From: Sphingomonas citri
Lineage (GTDB): Bacteria; Pseudomonadota; Alphaproteobacteria; Sphingomonadales; Sphingomonadaceae
Assembly (NCBI RefSeq): GCF_019429485.1
Contig: NZ_JAHXZN010000001.1
Location: 1,116,001 to 1,180,000 of the forward strand
Length of the DNA: 64,000 bases
Reading direction: 5' to 3'
Position numbers and translations under genes: made by a program. Below the pieces are notes generated by a model that saw only the letters and a list, made by a program, of their open reading frames with translations, did not search any database and had not been told where the DNA came from. Below are positions 26,553 through 34,733 of the stretch, piece after piece; within the stretch, counting starts at the first letter, position 1, and each line of letters opens with the position of its first letter.

Positions 26553-28103
26553 TCAGTGCAGCGTCGCGTCGCCGAGGTCGTCGGCGTCGACGATGCCGCG
26601 ACCGACATGGCTGTGGTGGCGGCTGTAAGCGAAGTAGATCACCAGCCCCACCGCGCCCCAGATCGGCAGCACCAGCATCGCCGCCGAGGGCAGGTTGAAG
26701 AAGAGGAACACGCAGCCCGCGATCGTCAGCGGCCCCACCAGCCACAGCGCGGGCGTGCGGAAGTCGCGCTTGTGGTCGCGCGCGGTGCGACGCAGGATCA
26801 TCACCGCGACCGCCACCATCATGAAGGCGTAGAGCGTGCCCGCGTTGGCGATGTCGGCGAGCTGCCCAACCGGCAGGAACGCCGCCGCGAAGGCGACGCC
26901 GATCCCCGTCAGCGCAGTGACGACGTAGGGCGTCTTCCACTTCGGATGCACCGCCGAGAGCTTCTCGGGCAGCAGCCCGTCGCGGCTCATCACGAAGAAG
27001 ATGCGCGTCTGGCCGAACATCAGGATCAGGATGACCGAGGGCAGCGCCAGGAAAGCCGCGATGCCGAGCATGTTGCCCACCTTGGACCAGCCGATCGCGC
27101 GCAGCACGTGCGCCAGCGCCTCGTTGGAGCAGACCAGGGCGTCGGCATATTGCGGCAGCGCGCACTGCCGCGCCAGCTCCTCCGAACCGGTCGGGAAAGG
27201 CACACCGTTCGGCCCCATGATTGGCTGGCCGCCGATCGTGCCGATCGCACCGGCGGCGACCAGGATATAGAAGATAGTGCAGAACAGCAGCGAGCCGATC
27301 AGCCCGATCGGCACGTTGCGCTGTGGGTTCTTGGTCTCTTCCGCCGCGGTAGAGACCGCGTCGAAGCCGACATAGGCGAAGAAGATCGTCGCCGCCGCGC
27401 CCACCGCGCCCACGCCGGTGCCGAAGCCGCCGAAGACGCCCGCGGGCAGGAACGGGTTGAACTTGTCGGTGGAGAAGGACTCACTCGGCAGCGTCAGCGC
27501 GACGAAGGCGGTGAGCGCGATCACCTTGATCGCCACCAGCACCGCGTTGACCCGCGCGCTCTCGGTGGTGCCGATCATCAGCAGCCAGGTGATGAGCCCT
27601 GCGATCACCACCGCGGGCAGGTTGATGAAGCCACCGGGCGCGCCGCCCAGCGCCAATGGCGCGGCGGAGAGCCAGGCGGGCAGATGGATTCCGAGAAACT
27701 GGTTGAGGATCGTCCCGCTGAAATAACCCGACCAGCCGACCGCCACCGCGCTGGCGGCGACGGCATATTCGAGGATCAGCGCCCAGCCGACCGTCCAGGC
27801 GAGCAGCTCGCCCATAGTGGAATAGGTGTAGGTATAGGCCGATCCCGCCACCGGGATCATCGCCGCGATCTCGGCGTAGCACAGCGCCGCGACGATGCAG
27901 ATCGCGCCGGCGATGGCGAAGGCCAGCATCAGCCCGGGGCCGGCCTTCTGCGCGCCCGCCGCGGTGAGCACGAAGATGCCGGTGCCGATCACGCAACCGA
28001 TGCCGAACAGCGTCAGCTGGAACCAGCCGAGCGTGCGGTGGAGCGACTTGCGCTCGGCGGTGGCGAGGATGGCGTCGAGAGGTTTGACGCGCCCGAAGAT
28101 CAT
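26553..28103 (-). CDS. APC-family amino-acid permease (cationic amino-acid transporter type)
   Basis: 516-residue inner-membrane transporter of the amino acid-polyamine-organocation superfamily. It opens RTLGWFQLTLFGIGCVIGTGIFV, containing the GxG substrate-binding loop of helix 1, and continues with CYAEIAAMIPVAGSAYTYTY in helix 2-3 and FFAYVGFDAVSTAAEETKNP in helix 6, all characteristic of YhdG/CAT-type permeases. A periplasmic insert with two cysteines (QCALPQYADALVCSNEAL) lies after helix 7. ATG 28103 is used; an upstream TTG at 28121 is possible. The substrate is probably an amino acid, not further defined. Confidence 0.9.
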   Translation of the reverse strand: MIFGRVKPLDAILATAERKSLHRTLGWFQLTLFGIGCVIGTGIFVLTAAGAQKAGPGLMLAFAIAGAICIVAALCYAEIAAMIPVAGSAYTYTYSTMGELLAWTVGWALILEYAVAASAVAVGWSGYFSGTILNQFLGIHLPAWLSAAPLALGGAPGGFINLPAVVIAGLITWLLMIGTTESARVNAVLVAIKVIALTAFVALTLPSESFSTDKFNPFLPAGVFGGFGTGVGAVGAAATIFFAYVGFDAVSTAAEETKNPQRNVPIGLIGSLLFCTIFYILVAAGAIGTIGGQPIMGPNGVPFPTGSEELARQCALPQYADALVCSNEALAHVLRAIGWSKVGNMLGIAAFLALPSVILILMFGQTRIFFVMSRDGLLPEKLSAVHPKWKTPYVVTALTGIGVAFAAAFLPVGQLADIANAGTLYAFMMVAVAVMILRRTARDHKRDFRTPALWLVGPLTIAGCVFLFFNLPSAAMLVLPIWGAVGLVIYFAYSRHHSHVGRGIVDADDLGDATLH

Positions 28104-28262
28104 TAGGTTCGATGCCCCCAAGGGAAAAAACTGGACAGGAGCGTAGCGGGTGTGCGGCGACGCGCAATAGTGTTGCGCGGAGATGACATCAGACCGGTTT
28201 GGCGCCGGGGCGGACGGCTGCGCCAGCTTAGGCCATCCCGTGCATCACTCCGCTACACACAT

Positions 28263-28360
28263 CCGTCATCCCGAACTTGGTCCGGGAACCGCCGAGCCGC
28301 ACACCCATGAGGCGTTGCTCTTGCGGAAGAGTGGATCCCGGACCAAGTCCGGGATGACGG
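28263..28360. repeat. Dispersed palindromic element, copy B (98 bp)
   Basis: Begins CCGTCATCCC and ends with its reverse complement. The left arm is TCCCGAACTTGGTCCGGGA and the right arm TCCCGGACCAAGTCCGGGA, so the two ends also pair with each other. It fills the middle of the 358-bp gap between the amino-acid permease (start 28103) and the HIT gene (stop 28462). The rest of that gap shows no gene or convincing regulatory site. Confidence 0.8.
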
Positions 28361-28461
28361 CAGGGCAGAGAAGCGCCCTCTTCGAGAAGCTTCATGCGCG
28401 AAGGAAGTGCCGCACCGCCCAGATGACGTCCGGTCTACCTAGGACATCAAGCCCTCCGCGC

Positions 28462-28848
28462 TCAACCGTCCCGCTGCGCCAGCATCGGGCCGAGCGCGCG
28501 ACCGGCGAGGATGTGGACGTGAAGGTGCGGCACCTCGGCGTGGCTGTCGAGCCCGGTGTTGGCGATCAGTCGGTAGCCGCGCTCGACCAGCCCCGCGTCG
28601 CGTGCCGCCTGGCCGATCGCGCGGGTGAGGCTGACGATCTCCTCCGCGCTCGCGCTCGCCGAGAAATCGTCCCAGCTGACGTAGCGGCCCTTCGGCACCG
28701 CGAGCAGATGGACCGGCGCCCACGGGGCGATGTCGTGGAAGACGATGCTGTGCTCGTCCTCATAGACCCGCCGCGACGGGATCTCGCCGCGTACCAGCTT
28801 GGCGAAGATGTTGGCGTCGTCATAGGGCTGGGTAGCGTCCACCGTCAT
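28462..28848 (-). CDS. HIT-family nucleotide-binding protein
   Basis: 128 residues of the histidine-triad superfamily, with the catalytic HLHVHIL at 108-114 (His108, 110, 112) and the N-terminal IFAKLVRGEIPSRRVYED shared with HINT/HinT proteins. Such enzymes hydrolyse nucleoside phosphoramidates or lysyl-AMP. It lies 10 bases after hisE on the same strand, a frequent association in Alphaproteobacteria, and is probably the last gene of the hisF-rlpA-hisE transcript. Confidence 0.92.
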   Translation of the reverse strand: MTVDATQPYDDANIFAKLVRGEIPSRRVYEDEHSIVFHDIAPWAPVHLLAVPKGRYVSWDDFSASASAEEIVSLTRAIGQAARDAGLVERGYRLIANTGLDSHAEVPHLHVHILAGRALGPMLAQRDG

Positions 28849-28858
28849 CGGGCGATCC

Positions 28859-29209
28859 TCATTCGGGGCGAAAGGAGAGCGGCAGCGGGCCGCCGCGCGC
28901 GGCTTTCTCGTCGTGCCCCGACACGCCCTCGCGGCGCACCAGTTCGGCGCGGACCTCGTCGAGCGTCAGCCCGGCGTCGGCGAGCAGCACCATGAGGTGG
29001 TACAGAAGGTCCGCCGCCTCGGGCACGATCGCGCGCTCGTCGCCGCGCAACGCCGCGATCACGGTCTCAACCGCTTCCTCGCCGAGCTTCTGCGCGATGC
29101 GCGGCCGCCCCCTGGCGAACAACGAGGCGGTGTAGGAGGAGGTCGGGTCGGCGCCGCGGCGCGAGGCGACCGTGGCGAAGAGCCGGTCGAGCGGGTCGGG
29201 CTGGTCCAT
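28859..29209 (-). CDS. hisE: Phosphoribosyl-ATP pyrophosphatase
   Basis: 116 residues. It catalyses the second step of histidine biosynthesis, splitting PR-ATP to PR-AMP and pyrophosphate. The MazG-like core is visible: RIAQKLGEEAVETVIAAL (metal-binding Glu residues), then PEAADLLYHLMVLLADAGL. It is a stand-alone HisE, not fused to HisI. ATG 29209 is chosen to match the usual N-terminus (LDRLFATVASRRGADP); its ribosome site is poor. A longer start at 29245 exists. Confidence 0.95.
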   Translation of the reverse strand: MDQPDPLDRLFATVASRRGADPTSSYTASLFARGRPRIAQKLGEEAVETVIAALRGDERAIVPEAADLLYHLMVLLADAGLTLDEVRAELVRREGVSGHDEKAARGGPLPLSFRPE

Positions 29210-29269
29210 GATGGTGGGCGTGCCGCGGGCGGCGGCGCTGGTCAAGCCGGAGCGCGGCGGTCCCTGCCC

Positions 29270-29842
29270 TTAGCGACCGATCGCGCGCAGGCCGCTGTCG
29301 AGCTGCGCGCGCAGGTTGGCGGCGACCTCGGGCGAGACGTCGGGTCGCGGGGCGGCGGCCTTCCCCCGACGCAGCCGCGCGCGGTCGCGCTCCGGCGGCT
29401 CGACCACGCGCACGCGCACCGCGACATGGCCGCGCGCGCGAACGCCGAGCAGCTCGGCCGCGCCGCGCGACAGGTCGATCAGCCGGTCGCGCGCGAACGG
29501 GCCGCGATCGTTGACCCGCAGCAGGATGACACGTCCGGTGTCGAGCGCGGTGACCTCGACGTAGCTCGGGAGCGGCAGCGTCGGATGCGCCGCGGTGACC
29601 CATTTGGCGCGGAAGCGCTCGCCGAGCGCGGTGCGGTTACCCGACTCGCTGCCGTACCAGCTGGCATAGCCGAGCATGTCGTAGCTCGGGTCCGCCGCGG
29701 GGGTGTAGGTGACTCCGCGCACCACATAGGGCCGGCCGAGCCGCACCGGCGCGTCGCTGACCGGGCGGTAATGCCCGCCGCAGCCGGCGAGCAACGTGGC
29801 CAGCAGCGCCGCCGCCGCCGCGCGCCTTGCAGTGCGCCTCAA
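29270..29842 (-). CDS. rlpA: RlpA-like septal ring lipoprotein / lytic transglycosylase
   Basis: 190 residues. A lipoprotein signal ([21 protein letters not shown], Cys21) is followed by a double-psi beta-barrel domain with [18 protein letters not shown] and [26 protein letters not shown], the RlpA signature. RlpA family members cut peptidoglycan strands lacking stem peptides and act at the septum. No SPOR domain is present, so it is a short form. The only start before the signal is TTG 29842, overlapping the hisF stop as TTGA. Its place between hisF and hisE is unusual. Confidence 0.85.
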   Translation of the reverse strand: MRRTARRAAAAALLATLLAGCGGHYRPVSDAPVRLGRPYVVRGVTYTPAADPSYDMLGYASWYGSESGNRTALGERFRAKWVTAAHPTLPLPSYVEVTALDTGRVILLRVNDRGPFARDRLIDLSRGAAELLGVRARGHVAVRVRVVEPPERDRARLRRGKAAAPRPDVSPEVAANLRAQLDSGLRAIGR

Positions 29843-30600
29843 TGCGCGCGCACCGGCACGCCCGCCGCCGCGAGCGCTGCGTGCGCCTCGGCGACCGTGG
29901 CCTGGCCGAAGTGGAAGATCGAGGCGGCGAGCACCGCGGAGGCATGGCCCTCGGTCACTCCAGCGACGAGGTCGTCGAGCGTGCCGACCCCGCCCGAGGC
30001 CACCACCGGCACCTCGGTGCGGTCGGCGATCGCGCGCACCAGCGCGAGGTCATAGCCGCCGCGCGTGCCGTCGCGATCCATCGAGGTGACGAGCAGCTCG
30101 CCCGCGCCCAGCTCGGCGAGCCGCAGCGCGTGCGCCACCGCGTCGATCCCGGTGGCGCGGCGACCGCCGTGGGTGAACACCTCCCAGCCCTCGCCGACGC
30201 GGCGCGCGTCGACGCTGGCGACGCAGCATTGGCTGCCGAACCGCTCGGCGATGTCGCTCACCAGATCGGGGCGCGCCACCGCGGCGGAGTTGACCGCGAC
30301 CTTGTCCGCGCCGGCGAGCAGCAGCGCCCGCGCGTCCTCCGCGCTGCGCACCCCGCCCCCGACGGTGAGCGGCATGAAGCAGACCGCGGCGGTGCGGCGG
30401 ACGACGTCGAGGATGGTACCGCGCGCCTCGTGGCTGGCGGTGATGTCGAGGAAGCAGAGCTCGTCCGCGCCGGCGGCGTCATAGGCGCGCGCCTGCTCGA
30501 CCGGATCCCCCGCGTCGATCAGGTCGACGAAGTTGACGCCCTTGACGACGCGGCCCTCGGCGACGTCGAGGCACGGGATCACGCGGGCACGGACGGTCAT
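29839..30600 (-). CDS. hisF: Imidazole glycerol phosphate synthase, cyclase subunit
   Basis: 253-residue TIM barrel that uses ammonia from HisH to convert PRFAR to imidazole glycerol phosphate and AICAR. It opens [20 protein letters not shown] with catalytic Asp12; the second catalytic aspartate is in [14 protein letters not shown], and the phosphate-binding loops GGGVRS and ASGGVG are present. Length is standard. It is separated from hisA by about 500 bases and followed, with a 4-base overlap, by the rlpA-like gene. Confidence 0.97.
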   Translation of the reverse strand: MTVRARVIPCLDVAEGRVVKGVNFVDLIDAGDPVEQARAYDAAGADELCFLDITASHEARGTILDVVRRTAAVCFMPLTVGGGVRSAEDARALLLAGADKVAVNSAAVARPDLVSDIAERFGSQCCVASVDARRVGEGWEVFTHGGRRATGIDAVAHALRLAELGAGELLVTSMDRDGTRGGYDLALVRAIADRTEVPVVASGGVGTLDDLVAGVTEGHASAVLAASIFHFGQATVAEAHAALAAAGVPVRAH

Positions 30601-30725
30601 GCGTGCGGCTCATGCCCGCGCGCGCGGCCGGGAGCAAGCGCGGGCGCCGAAGTCGGTCAGTGACGGGGTTCCTTGAAGCGCGCGCGGCGGCATCATCGCT
30701 TCCGATTGGCCGAGGAGAATAGGCG

Positions 30726-30968
30726 ATGCGATGCCGCTTCTGTGCGCTGCTGGTGATCCTCGCCAACCCGCGCGGCGCGTTCCCGACCGAGTGGCCGCAC
30801 GAGCGCCGTACGATCCTGTGCTGGTCGTGGTTTCGCCAGCGCGCGTGGGAAGCCGGGCTGGAGCGCGAGGAGCGCTTCTGGCTGCATGCGCCGCACGTTC
30901 GACGAGGCACAGCGCGCGGGTTGGTCGCGCGCAGCGGTGTACGTCAGGCACCGGCCTTTCCTGGCTGA
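30726..30968 (+). CDS. Possible small gene (80 aa), unrecognised
   Basis: The only candidate in the 497-bp gap between hisF and hisA, on the opposite strand. The ATG at 30726 follows GAGGAG at suitable distance. The product is basic and rich in Arg and Trp (TILCWSWFRQRAWEAGLERE) and resembles no family I know. Near 30886 the reading quality appears to move to another frame, where a 50-residue frame (30886-31038) begins MRRTFDEAQRAGWSRAAVYV. The two may be halves of one frameshifted gene. The rest of the gap shows nothing. Confidence 0.35.
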   Translation: MRCRFCALLVILANPRGAFPTEWPHERRTILCWSWFRQRAWEAGLEREERFWLHAPHVRRGTARGLVARSGVRQAPAFPG

Positions 30969-31097
30969 GCTGTGCTCCAGCGAGCGCCGGCGCTCAGGCT
31001 CATTCAGGGCAACAGCTCGCGGCGCGGTGTTCGCCTAAATTCCCGCGGGCGCGGGAGCGCCAGGAAAGATCCCGCCGCTCACGCGCCTGCGCCCCCG

Positions 31098-31832
31098 CTA
31101 CGCCGCTGCCGCCACGCTCAACGCCGCGGCCAGGTCGAGCCGGCCATCGTACAGCGCACGCCCGGTGATCACGCCCTCCACGCCGTCGCGCGCGTGCAGC
31201 GCCAGCACGTGGATGTCCGCGATCCCCGCCACGCCGCCGCTCGCGATCACCGGGATGTCGACCGCGCGCGCGAGGTCCACCGTCGCCTCGATGTTGGCGC
31301 CCTTGAGCAGCCCGTCGCGGCCGACGTCGGTGAACAGCAGCGCCGCCACCCCCGCGTCCTCGAAGCGACGCGCGAGCTCGACCACGCTGGTGGTGGAAAC
31401 GTCGGCCCAGCCCTTGGTCGCGACCATGCCGTCGCGCGCGTCCACCGCCACCACCACGCCGCCGGGGAAGTCGCGCGCGGCGCCGCGGACGAACTCGGGG
31501 TCCTCCAGCGCGGCGGTGCCGATCACCACGCGCGACACGCCGAGATCGAACCAGCGCTCGACGCTCTCGCGCGTGCGGATGCCGCCGCCGAGCTGGACGT
31601 GGCCGGGGAAGCGCGCGACGATCGCGCGCACCGCCTCGCCGTTGACGCTGGCACCGGCGAACGCGCCGTCGAGGTCGACGACGTGGAGGTGTTGCGCGCC
31701 GGCGTCGGCGAACAGCATCGCCTGCGCCGCGGGATCGTCGCCGTAGACCGTGGCGCGCGCCATGTCGCCCTCGGCGAGGCGGACCACTTGGCCCTGCTTG
31801 AGGTCGATCGCGGGGAAGACGATGAGGGTCAT
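31098..31832 (-). CDS. hisA: Phosphoribosylformimino-AICAR ribotide isomerase
   Basis: 244-residue TIM barrel, the Amadori isomerase of the fourth step of histidine biosynthesis (ProFAR to PRFAR). The N-terminus [18 protein letters not shown] carries the first catalytic Asp, LGGGIRT the first phosphate loop, FTDVGRDG the second catalytic Asp and [13 protein letters not shown] the second loop. Homologous with HisF, as expected. It is preceded by a 223-bp spacer holding a palindromic element, so it may be transcribed separately from hisBH. Confidence 0.97.
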   Translation of the reverse strand: MTLIVFPAIDLKQGQVVRLAEGDMARATVYGDDPAAQAMLFADAGAQHLHVVDLDGAFAGASVNGEAVRAIVARFPGHVQLGGGIRTRESVERWFDLGVSRVVIGTAALEDPEFVRGAARDFPGGVVVAVDARDGMVATKGWADVSTTSVVELARRFEDAGVAALLFTDVGRDGLLKGANIEATVDLARAVDIPVIASGGVAGIADIHVLALHARDGVEGVITGRALYDGRLDLAAALSVAAAA

Positions 31833-31913
31833 GCGGGGCTACTCGGCGAGATGATGGGGCGGGCGGACGCGCCGAGGGAGGCGTTCGACGGGCGCCACGT
31901 CGCCCCTCTCACT

Positions 31914-32013
31914 GCCGTCATCCCGGACTTGGTCCGGGATCCTCCGTGCCGCCCATCCAGCGGCCGGCGAACACGCGGACCCGTAGATACTGAAACGAGT
32001 TCAGGATGACGCC
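31914..32013. repeat. Dispersed palindromic element, copy C (100 bp)
   Basis: Left arm TCCCGGACTTGGTCCGGGA, right arm CTGAAACGAGTTCAG then GATGACGCC. The core shares ATCCAGCGGCCG with the copy inside truB. It lies in the 223-bp spacer between hisH (stop 32056) and hisA (start 31832), in the middle of what would otherwise be a compact his operon. Nothing else is evident in the spacer. Confidence 0.78.
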
Positions 32014-32055
32014 TGGAACGGGAAGAGGCCGACCGACTCACCACCGCCGTGCCCC

Positions 32056-32661
32056 TCACGGCCGCCACGCCAGGAAGCGCTCCAGCAGCGCCAGCCCGTA
32101 GCGCTGGCTCTTCTCGGGGTGGAACTGCACCCCCACCACATTGTCGCGCGCCACCGCGGCGGTGACCGGACCGGCATGGTCGGTGGTCGCCACCACGTGC
32201 GCGCCGGTGAAGGCGTAGCTGTGGAGGAAATAGGCCTCGCCCGGGACGATCAGCGCGTGCTCGACCTGCGGCACCACGTCGTTCCAGCCCATGTGCGGCA
32301 CCTTGGCATCGGTGCCCGCGACGTCGATCCGGCGGACCGTGCCGTCGATCCAGCCGAGCCCGGCGTAGCGGCCGAGTTCCTCGCCCGCGGTGGCGAGCAG
32401 CTGCATCCCGACGCAGATGCCGAGGAACGGCGCGCCCTCCGCCAGCACACGACGCTCCAGCGCGGCGACCAGCCCGTCGACCGCGCGCAGCGCCGCGGCG
32501 CAGGCGCCGAACGCGCCCACGCCCGGCAGCACGATGCGATCGGCGCGCGCCACCGCGTCGGGGTCGGCGGTGACGAGCAGGTCGTCGCATCCAGCGGCGC
32601 GCAGCGCGTTGGCGACCGAGTGGAGGTTGCCCGCCTGATAGTCGATCAGCGCCAGCGTCAT
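32056..32661 (-). CDS. hisH: Imidazole glycerol phosphate synthase, glutamine amidotransferase subunit
   Basis: 201-residue class I glutamine amidotransferase that supplies ammonia to HisF. The catalytic triad is Cys83 in LGICVGMQLL, and His181 and Glu183 in VQFHPEKSQ; the N-terminal ALIDYQAGNLHSVANAL and the PGVGAFG oxyanion-strand motif are standard. The ATG at 32661 overlaps the stop of the YCII gene (ATGA). It belongs to a tight hisB-YCII-hisH unit. Confidence 0.97.
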   Translation of the reverse strand: MTLALIDYQAGNLHSVANALRAAGCDDLLVTADPDAVARADRIVLPGVGAFGACAAALRAVDGLVAALERRVLAEGAPFLGICVGMQLLATAGEELGRYAGLGWIDGTVRRIDVAGTDAKVPHMGWNDVVPQVEHALIVPGEAYFLHSYAFTGAHVVATTDHAGPVTAAVARDNVVGVQFHPEKSQRYGLALLERFLAWRP

Positions 32662-32969
32662 GCCAGCCACGCGCGGACCGGATCGGCGGCAAAGCTGGCG
32701 TGGAACGGCACCACCTCCGCGGTCGCCGCGCCGGCGGTGACGAACGGGTCGGTCGCGGCGATCGCCTCGGCCGCGGCGCGGTCGCCGCGCACGACGATCA
32801 CCCCGCCGGTACGAGGCTCGCGCCGGCCCGCCACCAGGAAGGCGCCCTCGGCGAAGCCCGCGTCGAGCCACGCGACATGTGCCGCCATCAGCGAGTCGAT
32901 CTCGTCGAGCGGGCAAACGTAGCTCAGCAGGATCAGGCTCAGCTCGCCGCCGGCACGATAGCGACTCAC
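32658..32969 (-). CDS. YCII-domain protein
   Basis: 103 residues with the conserved His ([14 protein letters not shown]) and Asp ([10 protein letters not shown]) of the YCII/DUF1330-like dimeric alpha-beta barrel fold, a family of possible hydrolases or isomerases related to muconolactone isomerase, mostly uncharacterised. It is locked in the his operon by 4-base overlaps on both sides (GTGA with hisB, ATGA with hisH). No known histidine step needs it. GTG 32969 is the only suitable start. Confidence 0.85.
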   Translation of the reverse strand: MSRYRAGGELSLILLSYVCPLDEIDSLMAAHVAWLDAGFAEGAFLVAGRREPRTGGVIVVRGDRAAAEAIAATDPFVTAGAATAEVVPFHASFAADPVRAWLA

Positions 32970-33553
32970 AGCGTGCCCTTGGTCGAGGGGATCACGCCCA
33001 CCTTGCGCGGGTCGATCTCGATCGCCTCGCGCAGCGCGCGCGCCAGCCCCTTGTAGGCGCTCTCGGCGATATGATGGTTGTTGTCGCCGTAGAGCGTCTC
33101 GACGTGGAGCGTGATCCCGGCGGTCTGCGCGAAACTGTGGAACCAGTGCTGGAACAGCTCGGTATCCATCTCGCCGAGTCGGGTCTGGGTGAACGCGGTC
33201 TTCCACACCAGCCAGGGTCGCCCCGAGATATCAAGCGCGACTCGGGTCAGCGTCTCGTCCATCGGCGACAGAGCATCGGCGTAGCGGCGGATGCCGCGCT
33301 TGTCGCCGAGCGCCTGCGCCACCGCGCTGCCGAGCGCGAGCGCACTGTCCTCCACCGTGTGGTGCTGGTCGATGTGGAGGTCGCCGTCGCAGTGGAGCGT
33401 GACGTCGATCAGCGAGTGTCGCGCGAGCTGCTCCAGCATATGGTCGAAGAAGCCGACCCCGGTGTGGATGTCATACTGGCCGGTGCCGTCGAGGTTGACG
33501 GAGACGCTGATACGGGTCTCGCTGGTGTCGCGGCGGAGCGTGGCGGTGCGCAT
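32966..33553 (-). CDS. hisB: Imidazoleglycerol-phosphate dehydratase
   Basis: 195 residues, the monofunctional IGP dehydratase (no phosphatase domain). Metal-binding His/Glu clusters are clear: [44 protein letters not shown] and [20 protein letters not shown]; the C-terminus ends in the family's STKG motif. ATG 33553 matches the normal N-terminus ([14 protein letters not shown]). It is the promoter-proximal his gene here; the divergent neighbour is sspB. Confidence 0.97.
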   Translation of the reverse strand: MRTATLRRDTSETRISVSVNLDGTGQYDIHTGVGFFDHMLEQLARHSLIDVTLHCDGDLHIDQHHTVEDSALALGSAVAQALGDKRGIRRYADALSPMDETLTRVALDISGRPWLVWKTAFTQTRLGEMDTELFQHWFHSFAQTAGITLHVETLYGDNNHHIAESAYKGLARALREAIEIDPRKVGVIPSTKGTL

Positions 33554-33626
33554 GACGCCGGTCCATAACGCGCTGGACGGTCCAAGCAACCTTGACCGCT
33601 CGGCCCATCACGCTACCCATGAGCGC

Positions 33627-34112
33627 ATGAACGACATGCTGCCCGACAGCCAGATACCCTATGACGAGATCGTGCAGGAAGCGCTGCGCGCCGTCGTGGG
33701 CCGCGTGCTGGGCGTGGTCGCCGAGACCGGCGGCCTGCCGGGCCAGCACCATTTCTACATCACCTTCAAGACCCAGGCGCCCGGTGTCGACATCCCGTCC
33801 CGCCTCGTCGAGCGCTTCCCCGACGAGATGACGATCGTGCTCCAGAATCGCTTCTGGGACCTGACGGTCGACGAGGAGCGCTTCTCGGTAGGGCTCAGCT
33901 TCAACCAAGTGCCGTCCAAGCTGGTGATCCCCTATTCGGCGATCACCGGCTTCCACGACCCGGCGGTCAACTTCGAGCTTCGCTTTCAGGCGCAGGAAGG
34001 ACCGGGCGACGGCCCCGGCGGGCATGACCCGGCCGAGAACGACGGGCCGCCCGCGAGTGGCGCGAGCGACGGCTCGAACGTCGTCGCGGTGGATTTCAAG
34101 CGCAAGAAGTGA
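33627..34112 (+). CDS. sspB: ClpXP adaptor SspB (alphaproteobacterial type)
   Basis: 161 residues. SspB tethers ssrA-tagged and other substrates to the ClpXP protease. The core reads MVQEAL-like IVQEALRAVVGRVLG, GLPGQHHFYITFKTQAPGVD, FPDEMTIVLQNRFWDLTVDE and VGLSFNQVPSKLVIPYSAI. A disordered Gly/Asp/Pro-rich linker and a short C-terminal ClpX-binding tail (VVAVDFKRKK) follow, as in Caulobacter SspB. ATG 33627 fits. The stop overlaps the downstream GNAT gene by 4 bases. Confidence 0.93.
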   Translation: MNDMLPDSQIPYDEIVQEALRAVVGRVLGVVAETGGLPGQHHFYITFKTQAPGVDIPSRLVERFPDEMTIVLQNRFWDLTVDEERFSVGLSFNQVPSKLVIPYSAITGFHDPAVNFELRFQAQEGPGDGPGGHDPAENDGPPASGASDGSNVVAVDFKRKK

Positions 34113-34522
34113 TCGAGCGAGTCGCCGTGCCCGACGCGGCGGTGCGCGCCGCGATCCTGGCACCGCTGGTCGCGCACAACGACTCGGCGGTGGGCGCGAC
34201 CGTGCGCGAGGAGATCGCGCTGGTGCTTCGCGACGAGGGTGGCGCGATCGTCGGCGGGCTGTGGGGTGTGGCGAGCTGTCGCTGGCTGTTCGTGCAATAT
34301 CTCGCGCTGCCGCCGGAGCGACGCGGCCGCGGCGAGGGCCGGGCGCTGATGCGCGCGGCGGAGGTGGAAGCGGCGCGCCTCGGCTGCATCGGCGTGTGGC
34401 TCGACACGTTCAGCTTCCAGGCGCGCGGCTTCTACGAGAAGCTGGGGTACGCGCTGTTCGGCACGATCGACGACTACCCCCCGGGCGAGTCGCGCTTTTT
34501 CCTGGCGAAGCGGATCGACTGA
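34109..34522 (+). CDS. GNAT-family N-acetyltransferase
   Basis: 137 residues with the acetyl-CoA-binding motif A (LALPPERRGRGEGRALM) and motif B (FYEKLGYALFGTIDDYP) of GNAT enzymes. The substrate is unknown; close relatives are annotated only as acetyltransferases. The GTG start at 34109 overlaps the sspB stop (GTGA), so it is translated from the sspB transcript. It is followed by a 211-bp gap with a palindromic element. Confidence 0.88.
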   Translation: MIERVAVPDAAVRAAILAPLVAHNDSAVGATVREEIALVLRDEGGAIVGGLWGVASCRWLFVQYLALPPERRGRGEGRALMRAAEVEAARLGCIGVWLDTFSFQARGFYEKLGYALFGTIDDYPPGESRFFLAKRID

Positions 34523-34580
34523 GGAGCGGCCCAGACGCTCATATCATGGTACCTGGCCGACCGCTCTCTGCCAGATCCAT

Positions 34581-34680
34581 GGTGTCATCCTGAACTTGTT
34601 TCAGGATCCACCCGTCCGCGCACCTCGCCGTCGCTGCGTACACGGCACGTTGGATCCTGAAACGAGTTCAGGATGACGCC
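34581..34680. repeat. Dispersed palindromic element, copy D (100 bp)
   Basis: Outer arms GGTGTCATCCTGAA / TTCAGGATGACGCC, each with an inner hairpin (TCCTGAAACGAGTTCAGGA on the right). In reverse orientation, its end spanning 34584-34626 is identical over 43 bases to the right end of the copy in truB apart from a 2-base gap. It lies between the convergent GNAT and bioA genes and may serve as their terminator. Confidence 0.82.
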
Positions 34681-34733
34681 GACTAGGGGCGAGGTGATCG
34701 TGCCCCCCTACTCTCGCGGAAGCGCCGCTCCCC

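Noticed and set aside
34581..34680. Reading the 100-bp palindromic repeats as CRISPR repeats.
   Set aside because: They are single, widely dispersed copies with long variable cores and no regular spacers or cas genes.
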